Shown: positions 33,177 to 43,513 of the stretch, piece by piece | Layout of the letters: every line of letters begins with the position of its first letter | Numbering within the stretch: the stretch's first letter is position 1 | Assembly: GCA_963678675.1 (NCBI GenBank) | Contig: OY783192.1 | Location: 28,969,487-29,033,486 of the forward strand | DNA: 64,000 nt | Reading direction: 5' to 3' | Source of the DNA: Xiphydria camelus | Taxonomy: Eukaryota > Arthropoda > Insecta > Hymenoptera > Xiphydriidae | Notes under the pieces: model-generated | What the model saw: only the letters and a program-made list of their open reading frames with translations | What the model was told of the DNA's origin: nothing | Databases searched by the model: none | Made by a program: the position numbers and the translations under genes

Positions 33177-36100
33177 GAGGGGCTTGGAGTGAAAAGTGAC
33201 AATATCCAAGAAAGCGATTTTTCAGGAAAAGGAAAAAATCGAAAACACAAAAGTTTCACACTGAAACTTCTCGTCTATTGCACCAAGTGTTGGGAACGCG
33301 ACCCGATAGACGACTCCGGGCGATGTCTGAATCAGTCGGCGCGCATGCGCGTAGATTTGATTATGATAAACTGCATTCAAGGTGGATATTGTCACTTTTC
33401 ACTCCAAGCCGATGTTTTCTTTCCGTTTTCGCCCAGTTTGATCAGCTGTGATGATGTAAAATCGAGTGTAATTCATACTAAACACTGAAGTTAACGTTGA
33501 GAAAGAATTTTACGGCAAAATAGTAATGTATTCGCAAAAATCTTGATTTTTTTATTTCGAAAAAAAAAATGAAAAATTTAACAAACATGGTTGAAAATAC
33601 TTGGGAAAAAAATAGATAAGAGTACAATAGTTTCGATTACTTCTTACGCTAAACGATTAAATCAACCGACTCGTTGAGTGGGACACAATCAGGGTCGTCT
33701 ACATTTTCAGCTTCCAGATCCATATCTTCGATTTCAACTGTCTCATCCAAAACCGTTCTGTAAAATTGGAGCCGATTGTCTGTTCTCCAATCATCGCCGA
33801 AGTGCTTTTTTAATAACTTCTCAACATCGCTTTTTTTTTCTTTTTTAAGGCTGTTTCCTTCGGCAAGTGTAGTAAGGCGAATATCCCTCGGCGTTTTCTT
33901 ACGAATACAAACAGAACCATAATTTGAAACATCGTGGTAGTAATGCGGCTCTCCTTTTATTTCGATCATGGCAGGATTTGTTGGTTTTTTTTTCAACATT
34001 ATTCGTTTAACCTTGGAAATTTGAAATGGCCATGTTTGTGTATGCTTGATAACACCCTTCATACCGCTTTTGAAATCGTATATCTTTACTGACGGCGACA
34101 CTTCGATAACTTCACCAACATTCCCAATAATCGTGAGCAGCTCCTTCGGATCCGTAATCATCTCGTATCTCTTTAATTCACGTTCAATTTTTCCGAATAC
34201 GCGGTCCGGGGGTATGAAACTATGACCAGTTACTGGAAAAATTAGGCATACGTCTTCGATATTAGCTGGAGCATACTTTGAAAACCAATACATCACCATA
34301 GAAACGAAAATCGTGTTCTTATTTTGCCCGCCGCAGCCATCAGCCATCAAACGAACTCGTTTATAATTTTTCAAATCAACGGATTGCAGCAAATGGAAAA
34401 TACAAGATGCGATGAGATTGGCGTTCTTTTGGTACTGATTTTCAAACCAACAGAAGCTTTTTACATTTTCTTTAGTTAGAGTTGATTTCGAATGCCCGAT
34501 GACTGCAGTAAAATTGTATAAGTATAGCTGGCGCGAATAATATGCAGCGCTGTCCTGCACCTTTGGAAGAGGCTGGTTTTTCTCACAATCAAAGGAAACC
34601 AAAAATAAATCTTTATCGGCATCTCGTAGGTACTCGAAGAAAGCAGCAGCACGTTTTTTATGAATATCCCTGGAGGCAATGAGCTCGCTTTTCTTTTCTT
34701 CATCTACAACAGATAATCATTCGAAATAAATAAAACGAAATGAACAAAATAACATTGAGAGTTGATTTTTATCAGTGTATTACCTTTTTCTTTATTAATT
34801 CGTTCTTTGAAGCTCAAGCACGTCGAACACACATCGCTGGCCGGCGAACCAAACCCAAAATTCATTTCAGTGTTGAAAACGAACCGAAAATACGATGATT
34901 TTACACCCTCCAGCTGCGTCCACTCCGAATACATCCGATACAGCTTCTCAATATTCAAGTCACAACTGAGATACCTTCTAACTGTCTGGCTGCGACAGTA
35001 ATGTGACTCTTTTGATGGAAACTGCGACATGAATAGTTTTATATCTTCAGTTTGAAGAGCAGATCGTTCCTTGACAGATTGTGCAACACCGCCTCTTCTT
35101 TCGTTCAAATCACTATTTTCCATGTACCGTTTGGCGATATTGTTCACCCGACGACGCGAAATATGCAAAATATTTAAAAATGCGGGCTGGCATATTTGAA
35201 CTAACGCATGTCTACTATCCCGTACGAAAAATTTAGTGCGGACTAAGCACGGCGAGTATTTTCTGTCTTCGTCTTTCACACGTTCTCTGATAGGAGGACT
35301 TATTTCGAGATGTTTGAGCAGAAAAAGGTTCTGAGATTTACGATCCTTGTACTTGTAGAACATTTTATGGAAATTGTAAACTTCCAACGCCGTGAGAGAT
35401 GAACAACGAAAAGCCGCTTCTTTTTTTGGATGAGTGCAACGTGGCCGTACCGGTGGAAATGCTGGTAAATATCTAAAATGAGAAACGAATACAATCAACT
35501 CGAAATGAACATTATCACAGCGTGAATGAGATAAATTAGCTCTGAAGTGTATTCTGTCGTCTTACCTTAGTCTCTTCTCTTTTGCTTGCTTCCATTCCCC
35601 CGGCCGAGGTGTTTTTTTCCGAGATACACTATTTCTCTTCGAGTTACCCATTTTTAAAGTTACAAAAATGCGTGAATATCAACAATAATCCATAAACTTT
35701 TAGAATATTAACGTGATTTTTAACCAACAAAATAGCAAACTGCAGAACTGTATCAGAGAATAACTATATAGAGAAGGGAAACTTAACAGCTGTTACTTTG
35801 TTCTCGGGAAGACAACGGCGGCCATGTTTTGATTGGTACAAGTCAGAGTCGTCGTAAGAGAGAATCTGAGTTGGAAGCACAGAGTGGTATTCAGGACAAC
35901 TTGCGATATATTGGAAGACAAGATAATTATCAGTCATCGATTCTATGTATATATAAAAATGCAAGCTATAGAATGATAGATTGCAGTTATAACCTTTGTT
36001 ATTGCAGTTTTTTGCTGCACACAGTCCTTGATTTTTTTTAATCAATTGTTGCTCTTCTCACAGAAATATGCAATCCGCAAACTAACGTTACCGCTACCAC

Positions 36101-36542
36101 TGGAGAACCGAACACCACGAAATCCCGATAACAAGTGACGCCTATGGGTACCAATCAAAACATGGCCGTTTTCGGCTGCGCCGACTGGATGCGCCTGCTA
36201 CCCCCCTCCACCACAAGATTCCCTTCTCTATATAGTTATTCTCTGACTGTATCGTTATCACTTGCTAAAAATTGTTACACAGCCGTAGCACATCTTACTA
36301 GTGCCTCAACTTCTGACGAAAACTATCTTGGAGTGTAAAAACTGTAAAAACGGGTATTTTCACTGGATATTGTCACTTTTCACTCCAAAGGGGTTTTTCA
36401 ACGTGAATTTTTGGCATGAAGGAGTGGAATTTTTTAAAAACTAATATGCTCACGTGATAGAGCGTGACGAGTAGTATCTGAAACCAAACGTAACTCATTT
36501 TCGCCAAAAATGGATATTGTCACTTTTCACTCCAAGCCCCTC
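33177..36542 (-). mobile_element. 3,366-bp DNA transposon with intact gene, ATAT target duplication
   Basis: The terminal inverted repeats are 32 bp and identical (left 33177-33208, right 36511-36542; outer bases GAGGGGCTTGGAGTGAAAAG). ATAT lies directly outside both ends (33173-33176 and 36543-36546). Removing 33177-36546 restores the gypsy reverse transcriptase frame. The motif TGGATATTGTCACTTTTCAC recurs inside the left end (33383) and inside the right end (36364) as well as at the right terminus. One gene on the minus strand fills the middle. A 4-bp target and the protein type suggest a Sola-like superfamily, but that label is tentative. Confidence 0.9.
33649..35651 (-). CDS. DUF7869-type protein, probable transposase, 609 aa, 3 exons
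   Basis: Probably cuts and joins the ends of the element that carries it. Minus-strand exons 35651-35566, 35472-34784 and 34703-33649 give 1,830 nt with GT-AG junctions in phase and no stop or frameshift. Residues 1-30 are basic (nuclear-localisation-like). A CSTC motif lies near residue 245. The C-terminal half has a DDE/D-like order: D297 in FDCE, D380 in ADGCGGQNKN, then GHSFIPPDRVFGKIE with D425/E432. This GQNKN plus GHS..P.D pattern is what I know from DUF7869 proteins of arthropods and cnidarians. Assignment of catalytic residues is inference. Exon 1 starts at the first ATG after the AT-rich flank. A Lys/Glu-rich acidic tail ends the protein. Confidence 0.85.
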
Positions 36543-36727
36543 ATATCATCTCCGACAAAAGAGTCGAGCCGAACCCGAGTAAAATAGAAGCTATTCTTAA
36601 CATGCCCCGACTTCAAAATAAAAAACATATACAAATTTTCCTAGGCATGTTAGGGTACTATCGAAAATTTATTCAAAATTTCTCTACCATCGCTAAACCC
36701 CTGACATCATTACTTAGGAAAGATATA

Positions 36728-37798
36728 CACTGTTAAAAGTTTTCTGAATTTTCAGACGCGATCAGTTACAAATATAACTTAAATTTTAAAATATGTACAC
36801 TGTTAAAAATATCTGTCTTAAATTTAAGAAAAAAGCACTGAAGTTTTTATCAAAGACAAATGTGTCTTAAATTTCATGTGTAAATTGTATTCTTAATTTT
36901 CAGGCATACATGGTTCTTAATTTTCAGGCAAGTTTCTTAATTTTCAGACATACATGGTTCTTAAATTTCAGGCTGGTTTCTTAATTTTCAGACATATATT
37001 GCTCCTAATTTTCAGGCAAGTTTCTGAGTTCAAAAAGTCAGGTCTGACTATTATATCTTTTCATCGTGAGCGGTCACCCATCCAACTACTGTCCGCACCT
37101 TTTGCTCCTTAACTTCGTTGATCTGCTGCACACTCTTGTGATATTAGGTATTATTATTGGTATTTATATGAAGTTTGATGTACAAATATATATGTTGCTT
37201 TTTCAGTCAATAAGAAAGAGCTCCAATAAATAAGATTTTATAATTGCATTATACTTTTCTCAACATTTTTCTAAATTTATGATTGTATCTTTTGATAAAT
37301 ATTTTTGCATAGACGCAAATTGATATTAATAAGTAAGTAATTATATGAATGTTTATTCATCCTACATTAATTGATTCTTTAATTTACTTTCATAACTTGT
37401 GCTTTTAAATAAACAATATAAATAAACAATAAACAATATAGTTTATAACAATTTCGATAATGTTCTCGAACTCTATGAATTTCTTTCCTAAAAAGAAGGG
37501 AATTTCTTTAAAATATATACTGCTAACGATTTCACGGTTAACCGCTGATGTGCAAGGAAACACGTACGTGCATGTAGGATTTAGACGTTGCAGCGTCACA
37601 AAATTAAGAAACAGTACCTTAAATTTCAGAAAAGCAGCTGAATATTAAGCAATCTACCTTAAATGTCATAACACTTCAAGAATTGTGCCTTAAATTTCTG
37701 ACTAATTCAAGTTTCTTAAAATTAAGAGTACAGATTCTAAAATTTAAGTTACATTTGTAACTGATCGCGTCTGAAAATTCAGAAAACTTTTAACAGTG
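36728..37798. mobile_element. 1,071-bp TIR element with TATA flanks
   Basis: Ends CACTGTTAAAAGTTTTCTG and inverse match over about 60 bp (GACGCGATCAGTTACAAAT in both). TATA flanks both sides (36724-36727 and 37799-37802), although TATA could partly belong to the ends. The interior has a partial copy of the terminus (36796) and five or six short tandem units of TTCTTAATTTTCAGRCA type at 36890-37025. No protein is encoded. Its left flank is gypsy RT and its right flank is a Mutator-like transposase remnant. Confidence 0.75.
36885..37030. repeat. Short degenerate tandem repeat inside the TIR element
   Basis: Units of about 25-30 bases, each containing GGTTTCTTAATTTTCAG or GGTTCTTAATTTTCAGGC variants, repeat five or six times. 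The same TTAATTTTCAG string resembles the element's own terminal repeat (TGAATTTTCAGACG), so the array may be amplified terminal sequence. Confidence 0.6.
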
Positions 37799-37900
37799 TA
37801 TAGTCGCCGAGGCAACGAGTAAGGAGATCATCAGTCGTTAATTTAGCATAGATCGGAGAAATTGCCTCGTAAACTTCTTCTGATAGGTAATGCTGGCTTA

Positions 37901-40275
37901 AGGTGCCGGTAAACACGCGGGATTCGGCGAGTGCCGAGCAATGCTCGTCGATGTCAACGAGGCTTTAAGGTCGAGCCCGAACATTCGGAATTTGGCGAAT
38001 ACCGAGCGACCGCTCGGTGACCACCGAGGGACAGCTCTACCCGGCGAAGACCGAGTAGTGTGGACTCGGAAGGTCGGTTCTTACCTGAGGCTTATAAATA
38101 AGTGCAAACTTCTTCAATGTTCTTAAAATGTATGTGAGTTTGGGAGTTATATGCAAAAGTCGAGAGAGCATCCTGAACGAATACTTCGGATGCAGCGTTT
38201 ACACAGTGCTTCTTTAGTTATAACTGAACGTTATTCCCATACGCATCGATGTAATATTACAAGTACATTTTTTCAATTTTTATAATAGCAATGTTCCATC
38301 GCACCTTAAGCGGACGTCTATATCGGTTCTTACCGTTCATTATTATCGCGATAATTAAATTTAGAGTTAATCCCGCCATCCGTCGCAATAGCGAGACGAG
38401 TGGTATGTTTCGATGATCTAGGCTGTTATTGAGCTTGCAGCCCCGTCAATCTTTCCTGGAAAGGTTAATTATCGGACGTCGCAATTAACGAGTCGCAACG
38501 AGCGACAGCTCTACTTGGCGAATGCCGAGCAGTGTGGACTCGGAAGGTCGGTTCTTATCACTTCATTATAATCGCCAATCTAGTCGATTACTAATGTTGA
38601 TTTCGTTTTTTTTCCCTGTAGAATCCTTCAAAGAGATATGTAGGGTAATCAAGTATTTCATGCGATAAGAACTTCTTACTAGTGGGTCAAAAACGTATTT
38701 CTTATTTAATTCAAAACGTTCAGTTTCGTACTCTTTTATCATCGATTCTCCAGTTTTTCTAAGCATATGTCAAAAGGCATGCGTGGGAAAATGGCGGCCA
38801 TTTGCATACAATTTTCCTGCAACTTTCCGACTCAAGCCTTCGTTCCGTCCACATGCCAATTTTATTTTAATGTCTAACACATCAATAATAGTCTATAGTT
38901 TCAAAGGCATGCATGGCAAAATAACTGGAAAGTCGAAAAAACATCCGTTAACTTTTACGACTCCAAAATGTACCTACTTATCTATTCGCGCCACTCACAC
39001 ATGTCAATATTTTTTTCGTGCTAGTTACGATGTACGTTTCCATACTTCCAATAGGCATGTGTGGGAAAATCACTCAAAATCTCGATTTTTTCTTACAAGA
39101 TTACGCCCTTATTTCAATCCTTTAGCCACCTGCAACACCCATACCTTTGGTTTTCCGAAGCCAGGTTCTATTGAATCATTTAGTGAACAAGGTATGCATG
39201 AGAAAATGGGCAACAGACACCTTTTTATTTCTGTTAAGAAAAATCGAATTTTCCATATGTTATCCCCAAGGGCCATTCGTAAATTTCGCTTTATTCTACT
39301 CAGCATCGAAGTACTTTTCAATCCTCTTCGAGGCATGTATGCGAAAATGGGGCACCAGAATCTGTCACTATCTGACGGTCTACGAGGCCCGCGCCTGACG
39401 GTTTAAAGGTCCCCGTGACCCGTATACCTGAATATAAAAGGGATCAATTCAAAGAGTACATGCATGTGGAAACAACACTTTTCAGCAAATAATAAAATCT
39501 AATCATTCGAAAGTTTGTATTTTTGATGGAATGTCACTAGTGCATAAAATTAAATTTCAAAAATATAATACTTTCGGAGATTTTGCCACTGCATACGATC
39601 GAAAGGAACGAAACCGAAGCAAATTGTTATATCAAGTCCTTCAACCAAAATCCCGGCCGACTGAAAAGATTTGTTTTCTTCTCAAAACAAACTGCAACTT
39701 GTTCAATTTCTGTGCACATATGCTCCAACTTTTTAAAAAATCAATGCTGTATCATCAATATCAGTATTTGAATGGGTATTGCGAGAAACGGTTCATTACC
39801 ATTCGTCCGACGCGGGAAAGGTGGGGGACTGCGAACTCATTAGTAGTCTAGATTCGCGGATACAGACCGCCTGCCTTGTTATTGTGACCGACGGTGGGAT
39901 TAACTCTAGACTGGCGATTATAATGGAGTGGGGTGTGTTTACGACTATTCGTTTCCTTTGATGTGCCACGAAAGACCGACAAACTACGGGAACGGCGAAT
40001 ACTTGGACGAGCACGACATTCGGCCATCGGCGAGTAGCGAGCAACCCGTGTACACATTCGGGTTTCGCCGAGCAGTCGCTCGGTGTTCGCCGAGTACCGA
40101 GTGTCTACCCACCCTGTTTGATAACGGGAACCAAGCGAACAATACATTTGGCCATCGGCAAACAGCGAGCAACCCGTGTACACACGCGGCATTCGCCGAG
40201 CATTCGCTTAAAGCCTCGTTGACATCGGCGAGCATTGCTCGGCACTCGCCGAATCCCGCGTGTTTACCGGCACCT
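37901..40275. mobile_element. 2,375-bp TIR element with TTA target, carrying satellite-like repeats
   Basis: Inverted ends AGGTGCCGGTAAACACGCGG match over about 70 bp with one difference, with TTA on both sides (37898-37900 and 40276-40278). Inside both ends, GC-rich units around GGCGARTGCCGAGC repeat several times (37930-38060, 38490-38540, 40020-40245), like subterminal transposase-binding repeats. The centre (38775-39400) holds a diverged tandem array. No transposase is visible. TTA duplication and end style suggest a non-autonomous PIF/Harbinger-type element. Confidence 0.75.
38775..39400. repeat. Diverged tandem repeat with a conserved 18-bp box
   Basis: The box AGGCATGCRTGGGAAAATGG-like sequence starts at 38775, 38905, 39053, 39190 and 39331, giving spacings of 130, 148, 137 and 141 bases. 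Sequence between boxes has diverged far more than the box. A long open frame (38783-39406) crosses the array but is a by-product of the repeat, not a gene. Confidence 0.65.
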
Positions 40276-40919
40276 TTATGCTCATAATTGAGCTCTCCAG
40301 TGGCCTTTGCCTTCTGCCACGAGCATCACGAATCTTCTCCGCGGGAGGGCATTTTTCGTGCTTCGGTTCCTCGTTCGTCGATAGCTTATGATCCAGCGTT
40401 GCGTAGATTTCATTACGCATTTTTTAACTGAATCATAATTTCTACGTATTGCCAAACCGTAGTAAATTGACAATTCGTTTATTAACTTTCCAGTGAGCTT
40501 GCCCTTTCCTCCGAGACCTTTTGTCTGTTTTTTTAAATTACGAAGGCGAGTACCCATCCTCTTTTGCACGTGATCGATACACTCTTTTTTCAGAACTGTA
40601 ACATTTTCATAAGGCTCATAATCTATGATGCCTTTAAAAGTTTTGGAATCTCCATCCATAACTAATGTATCGAGCTCACCGGGCGGTCCGAGGCGCTACG
40701 GCGAAATGGATATTTGAACCTTTTCTACATTATTTTACACTACAGGAGCAAGTGCATATTATATTTATGACTCTAAAGTGTTGTTTAAGCCAAAACAAAT
40801 TCGATTTTTCCAAAATTCTAGAGTGGTGTTACCCCTTAACTCGAATGCGGACGGATTATCAGGACTTGTTAAAAATGAAGATCAATCGCGATCGAAGTTC
40901 AGATAAATCTCACGACTGA

Positions 40920-41056
40920 GGCCCACTTGTTCAATGTAAGTTCAAGGCTGCTTCAGCTTGAACCGCCGTTCTGGGTATATTATGTGTGACACGAAATATA
41001 CCAAGAACGGCGGTTCAAGCTGAACCAGCCTTGAACTTATGCCGAATAAGTGGGCC
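40920..41056. mobile_element. 137-bp MITE, GGCCCACTT ends
   Basis: Inverted arms GGCCCACTTGTTC / GAATAAGTGGGCC extend for more than 50 bp (GGTTCAAGCTGAACCAGCC in the right arm). The flanks are TGA on the left and TAA on the right, an imperfect 3-bp target. It shares the internal AAATATACCAAGAACGGCG with the next MITE, so the two families are related. Confidence 0.75.
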
Positions 41057-41059
41057 TAA

Positions 41060-41220
41060 GGGCCGATAGTATAAATGCAGCGAACCGCAGTTCAGCCCGA
41101 ACTGCAGATCAAACGCCGTTATTGATACCTATATTTCGTGCCACACAAAATATACCAAGAACGGCGCTCGATCCACAGGTCAAGCCGAACTACAGTTCAT
41201 CGCGTTTATACAATCGGCCC
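41060..41220. mobile_element. 161-bp MITE, GGGCCGAT ends, TAA target
   Basis: Ends GGGCCGATAGTATAAA and the inverse TTTATACAATCGGCCC are flanked by TAA at 41057-41059 and 41221-41223. The left TAA is shared with the end of the preceding MITE. This is a PIF/Harbinger-type signature. Confidence 0.8.
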
Positions 41221-41223
41221 TAA

Positions 41224-41570
41224 GCATTCAAAATCATTCCAAGAGTTAGTGAAATTTCATGTACCTTACTATATATCTTATTTGACTCAAGCTCGTAAAG
41301 TGATTAAAACTATCTTTCTGAAATCGCTAGGCCTATGCAAAACAGGCTCGAAAGACACCTCAGTACCAAATCACTTTATCTTTCATTGTGAACAAACGCT
41401 AAGAGTCATCGAAAGGGAATTGCGAGACATTGACGACAAAAACGAAATGTTACATGCTTAAAATCCTAGCAACAGAAAACATCGCGGGTTAATAAATGGA
41501 GTTTCTAACGCACTAAAATGGTTATTCGGCACCCCCGTTGTATTCAGTCGGTAAATTTGAGCTGCGTCAA
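41224..41570 (+). pseudogene. Env-like fragment of an insect endogenous retrovirus (errantivirus type)
   Basis: An open frame to 41461 is followed, after a stop and a frame change, by a short stretch at about 41473-41545. There a basic cluster precedes a Gly-rich hydrophobic segment, the arrangement seen at the cleavage site and fusion region of baculovirus-F-type env proteins of insect errantiviruses. The rest of env is not recognisable. The break makes it non-functional, and its left edge abuts a MITE. Assignment rests on this one local resemblance. Confidence 0.4.
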
Positions 41571-42593
41571 GGGAGCTTCGAAATATAGCGGTATTTATTA
41601 CCGTGGACACTGCAGGACATGACTCATTCTGACCTGTCCCATATCGCCCGTCTCGCCGTTGCGACCGATTTCGGAGCGACAAAACACGCAAATACTCCTG
41701 TTCGTCAATTTATTGCGCAGGTCGGTTGCGGGGGTATGTTTCGGCGAATGCTCGCTAGTTAATGAGCTTCCAATCCCGCAATTTTCCCTGAAGCACAGAG
41801 TTCCAGAGGCGACAGTAGACAAGGAAACTTGAACTACGAGAGAGATGCATATAAATCCAAGTTAAAGGGCGGACTCACGCCGAAAAGCCCCGAGAACACC
41901 AAAGTCCAGTCCCGCTTCAGTTGGCCCAGTTGCAAAATTTTTCCGGTTATTGACACCCAATCAAGATAAATCTAAAGTTTATGTTAATATGCACGTTATT
42001 TATTTTTCAACCAACATTTCTACAAAGCAGACCTACTAGCAGTTTATTCATTTTACGATAACAAACTGCAAAAAGAATGAAAAAATATTGCAACGCTTGA
42101 AAAATTCACCACCGGGTAACATCGCTTTTGTTTTTAATAACGGTCGCAATTCGTAATTAATTAATTAAATAATTAATTCGTAAGTAATGCTTGAAATAGC
42201 CGGCGGATAAAAGATGACCAAAAGCGTTATTATCTTCAATTAAATATTATTATTATTTCTCGCCAGAGATTAATACAAAGAACAATAATGTAAATAAAAA
42301 TGTGTCGAAAAACATAACATTATTTATTGTAAATAATTTGTAAAATAATGTAAATAAAATATGATTTGAGTAAATGTGCATATTTATTTTTTGCTTCCCA
42401 CCCGGCAAAGTAAATAACAACTAAGGTTGGGTTTTTAATAGAACTATATTGCAACTGATAAATGGCAACGTTGACTTTTTCTTTCATTTTGACTACTGGC
42501 AACGCAGTAATCCTGTTTAAATGCCTCAAGGTCACGGCGGCGTTTGCGCGACATCAAAAGAGTGTCGCCTGTGGTACTCTGTGGTTCGGGTAA
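41571..42593. other. Repeat-derived stretch without a gene
   Basis: 41590-41670 contains phrases (GCGGTATTTATTA, CGACCGATTT) shared with 47985-48135 and partly with 39768-39900, so it belongs to a dispersed repeat. The remainder to 42500 is AT-rich and featureless. Confidence 0.35.
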
Positions 42594-43513
42594 AGGTCAA
42601 AGCACATCTAGGCGAAGCGAAGCGCGGCTATGCAACGCACACTTGGGCGAAGCGAAGCGCGGCGAATTCTATCCCCTTCTCTACCAGGTATAAACAGCTA
42701 TACCTGAAAATATCCATATATAGATACCCGGGTAGAGAAGGGAGGGAAGGGAAGCGCCGTGAAATGTCAGTCATTTTCGCCTTTTCCGCCTTTTTCATTC
42801 ATTTTCACCTTTTTCAAACTGATGAACGCAACGTGAAATGAGCCGTGTACATGTTTTGTTTTGAGAAATGGGCATTCGTGAGGAAAAATAGTATATGTCA
42901 TTCGGCGGAAATCCTCGGAATTTTAAGACTGTGTTTATATATATCGTAGCCTCCTCCCCAAACCATGCCTCGTGTTACGACCTAATTAAACACAGTCTGA
43001 AAAAATCTCGAATTTCCGCCTTATGATATAAGATACTATTTCGTGTGAGAAAATTCATTTCGTTGACGAGATCTATCTTGGAAAGGATTTTCGAATCGTT
43101 AACGGAAGTGATCGACGAAACTTTACACCCGTTAACGAATTACATTCCGTCCACGATAAACATTTCTCGCGGCGCTTCGCTTCGCGGCGCTTCGGTTCGC
43201 CGCGCTTCGCTTCGCCGCGCTTCGCTTCGCCGCGCTTCGCTTCGCGGCGCTTCGCTTCGCTCAAGTGTGCGTTACCTCGTAAGAATCAATGGGAATATAA
43301 AAGGTAGCTTCGCTTCGCGGCGCGTCGCTTCGCTGCGCTTCCAGTCGCACAAGTGTGCTTATCCTAGGTCGCGGCGCTTCGCTTCGCTTCGCGTCGCGTC
43401 GCGTCGCTTCGCTTCGCTCAAGTGTGCGTTACCTCATAAGAATCAATGGAAATATAAAAGGTAGCTTCGCTTCGCGGCGCGTCGCTTCGCTTCGCCTAGA
43501 TGTGCTTTGGCCT
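42594..43513. mobile_element. 920-bp TIR element with TAA target and GCGAAGC arrays
   Basis: Ends AGGTCAAAGCACATCTAGG and the inverse CCTAGATGTGCTTTGGCCT pair and are flanked by TAA (42591-42593 and 43514-43516). Behind both ends lie arrays of GCGAAGCGAAGC; the right half has four blocks at 43158-43262, 43304-43345, 43368-43420 and 43464-43497. A segment of about 157 bp (TCAAGTGTGCGTTACCTC...) is duplicated at 43261 and 43418. No transposase is seen. The long Arg/Ser/Leu repeat frame at 43045-43464 is an artefact of the array. Confidence 0.75.

Larger units (their letters stand above)
29524..36727 (+). mobile_element. Decayed Ty3/gypsy-type LTR retrotransposon, interrupted
   Basis: A probable 5' LTR (about 29524-29905, beginning TGTTATGTACC) is followed by TTTTGGCGACGAGGAT, the primer-binding-site neighbourhood common in insect gypsy elements. 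Gag lies at 30210-31260, with two CCHC zinc knuckles around 30867 and 31022 and a frameshift plus a stop near 30420-30542. A protease motif of DTGA type is at about 31350-31385. Reverse transcriptase runs from about 32400 to 33172, with YLDD at about 33026, and resumes after the inserted transposon at 36547-36727. Several in-frame stops show that it is dead. The rest of pol and the 3' LTR are missing. A MITE (31956-32337) and a DNA transposon (33177-36542) interrupt it. Confidence 0.85.
37803..40665 (-). pseudogene. Mutator-like transposase remnant, split by an insertion
   Basis: Read on the minus strand from 40659, the first part carries MDGDSKTFKG, a GH/HVQKRMGTRLR-type stretch and GLGGKGKLTGKLI, then after a frameshift near 40418 the segment ending at 40279. 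These are hallmarks of the Mutator-like transposase domain (PF20700) common in insect genomes. The frame is cut at the TTA at 40276-40278 by a 2,375-bp element and continues in frame at 37900-37803 (PIYAKLTTDDLLTRCLG). It then ends at the TATA of the element at 36728-37798. A one-base loss in an A run explains the frameshift. Catalytic regions are incomplete; it is dead. Confidence 0.75.

Noticed and set aside
38775..39400. Regularly spaced short repeat considered as a CRISPR array
   Set aside because: Spacings vary from 130 to 148 bases, the repeat is degenerate, and the genome is clearly that of an insect.
38783..39406. 207-codon open frame
   Set aside because: It runs through the satellite-like array; residues recur with the repeat and no start context or splice structure supports a gene.
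43045..43464. 139-codon frame with repeated Arg-Ala-Ser-Leu units
   Set aside because: It is the translation of the GCGAAGC array inside a TIR element, and the opposite strand gives an equally long repeat frame.
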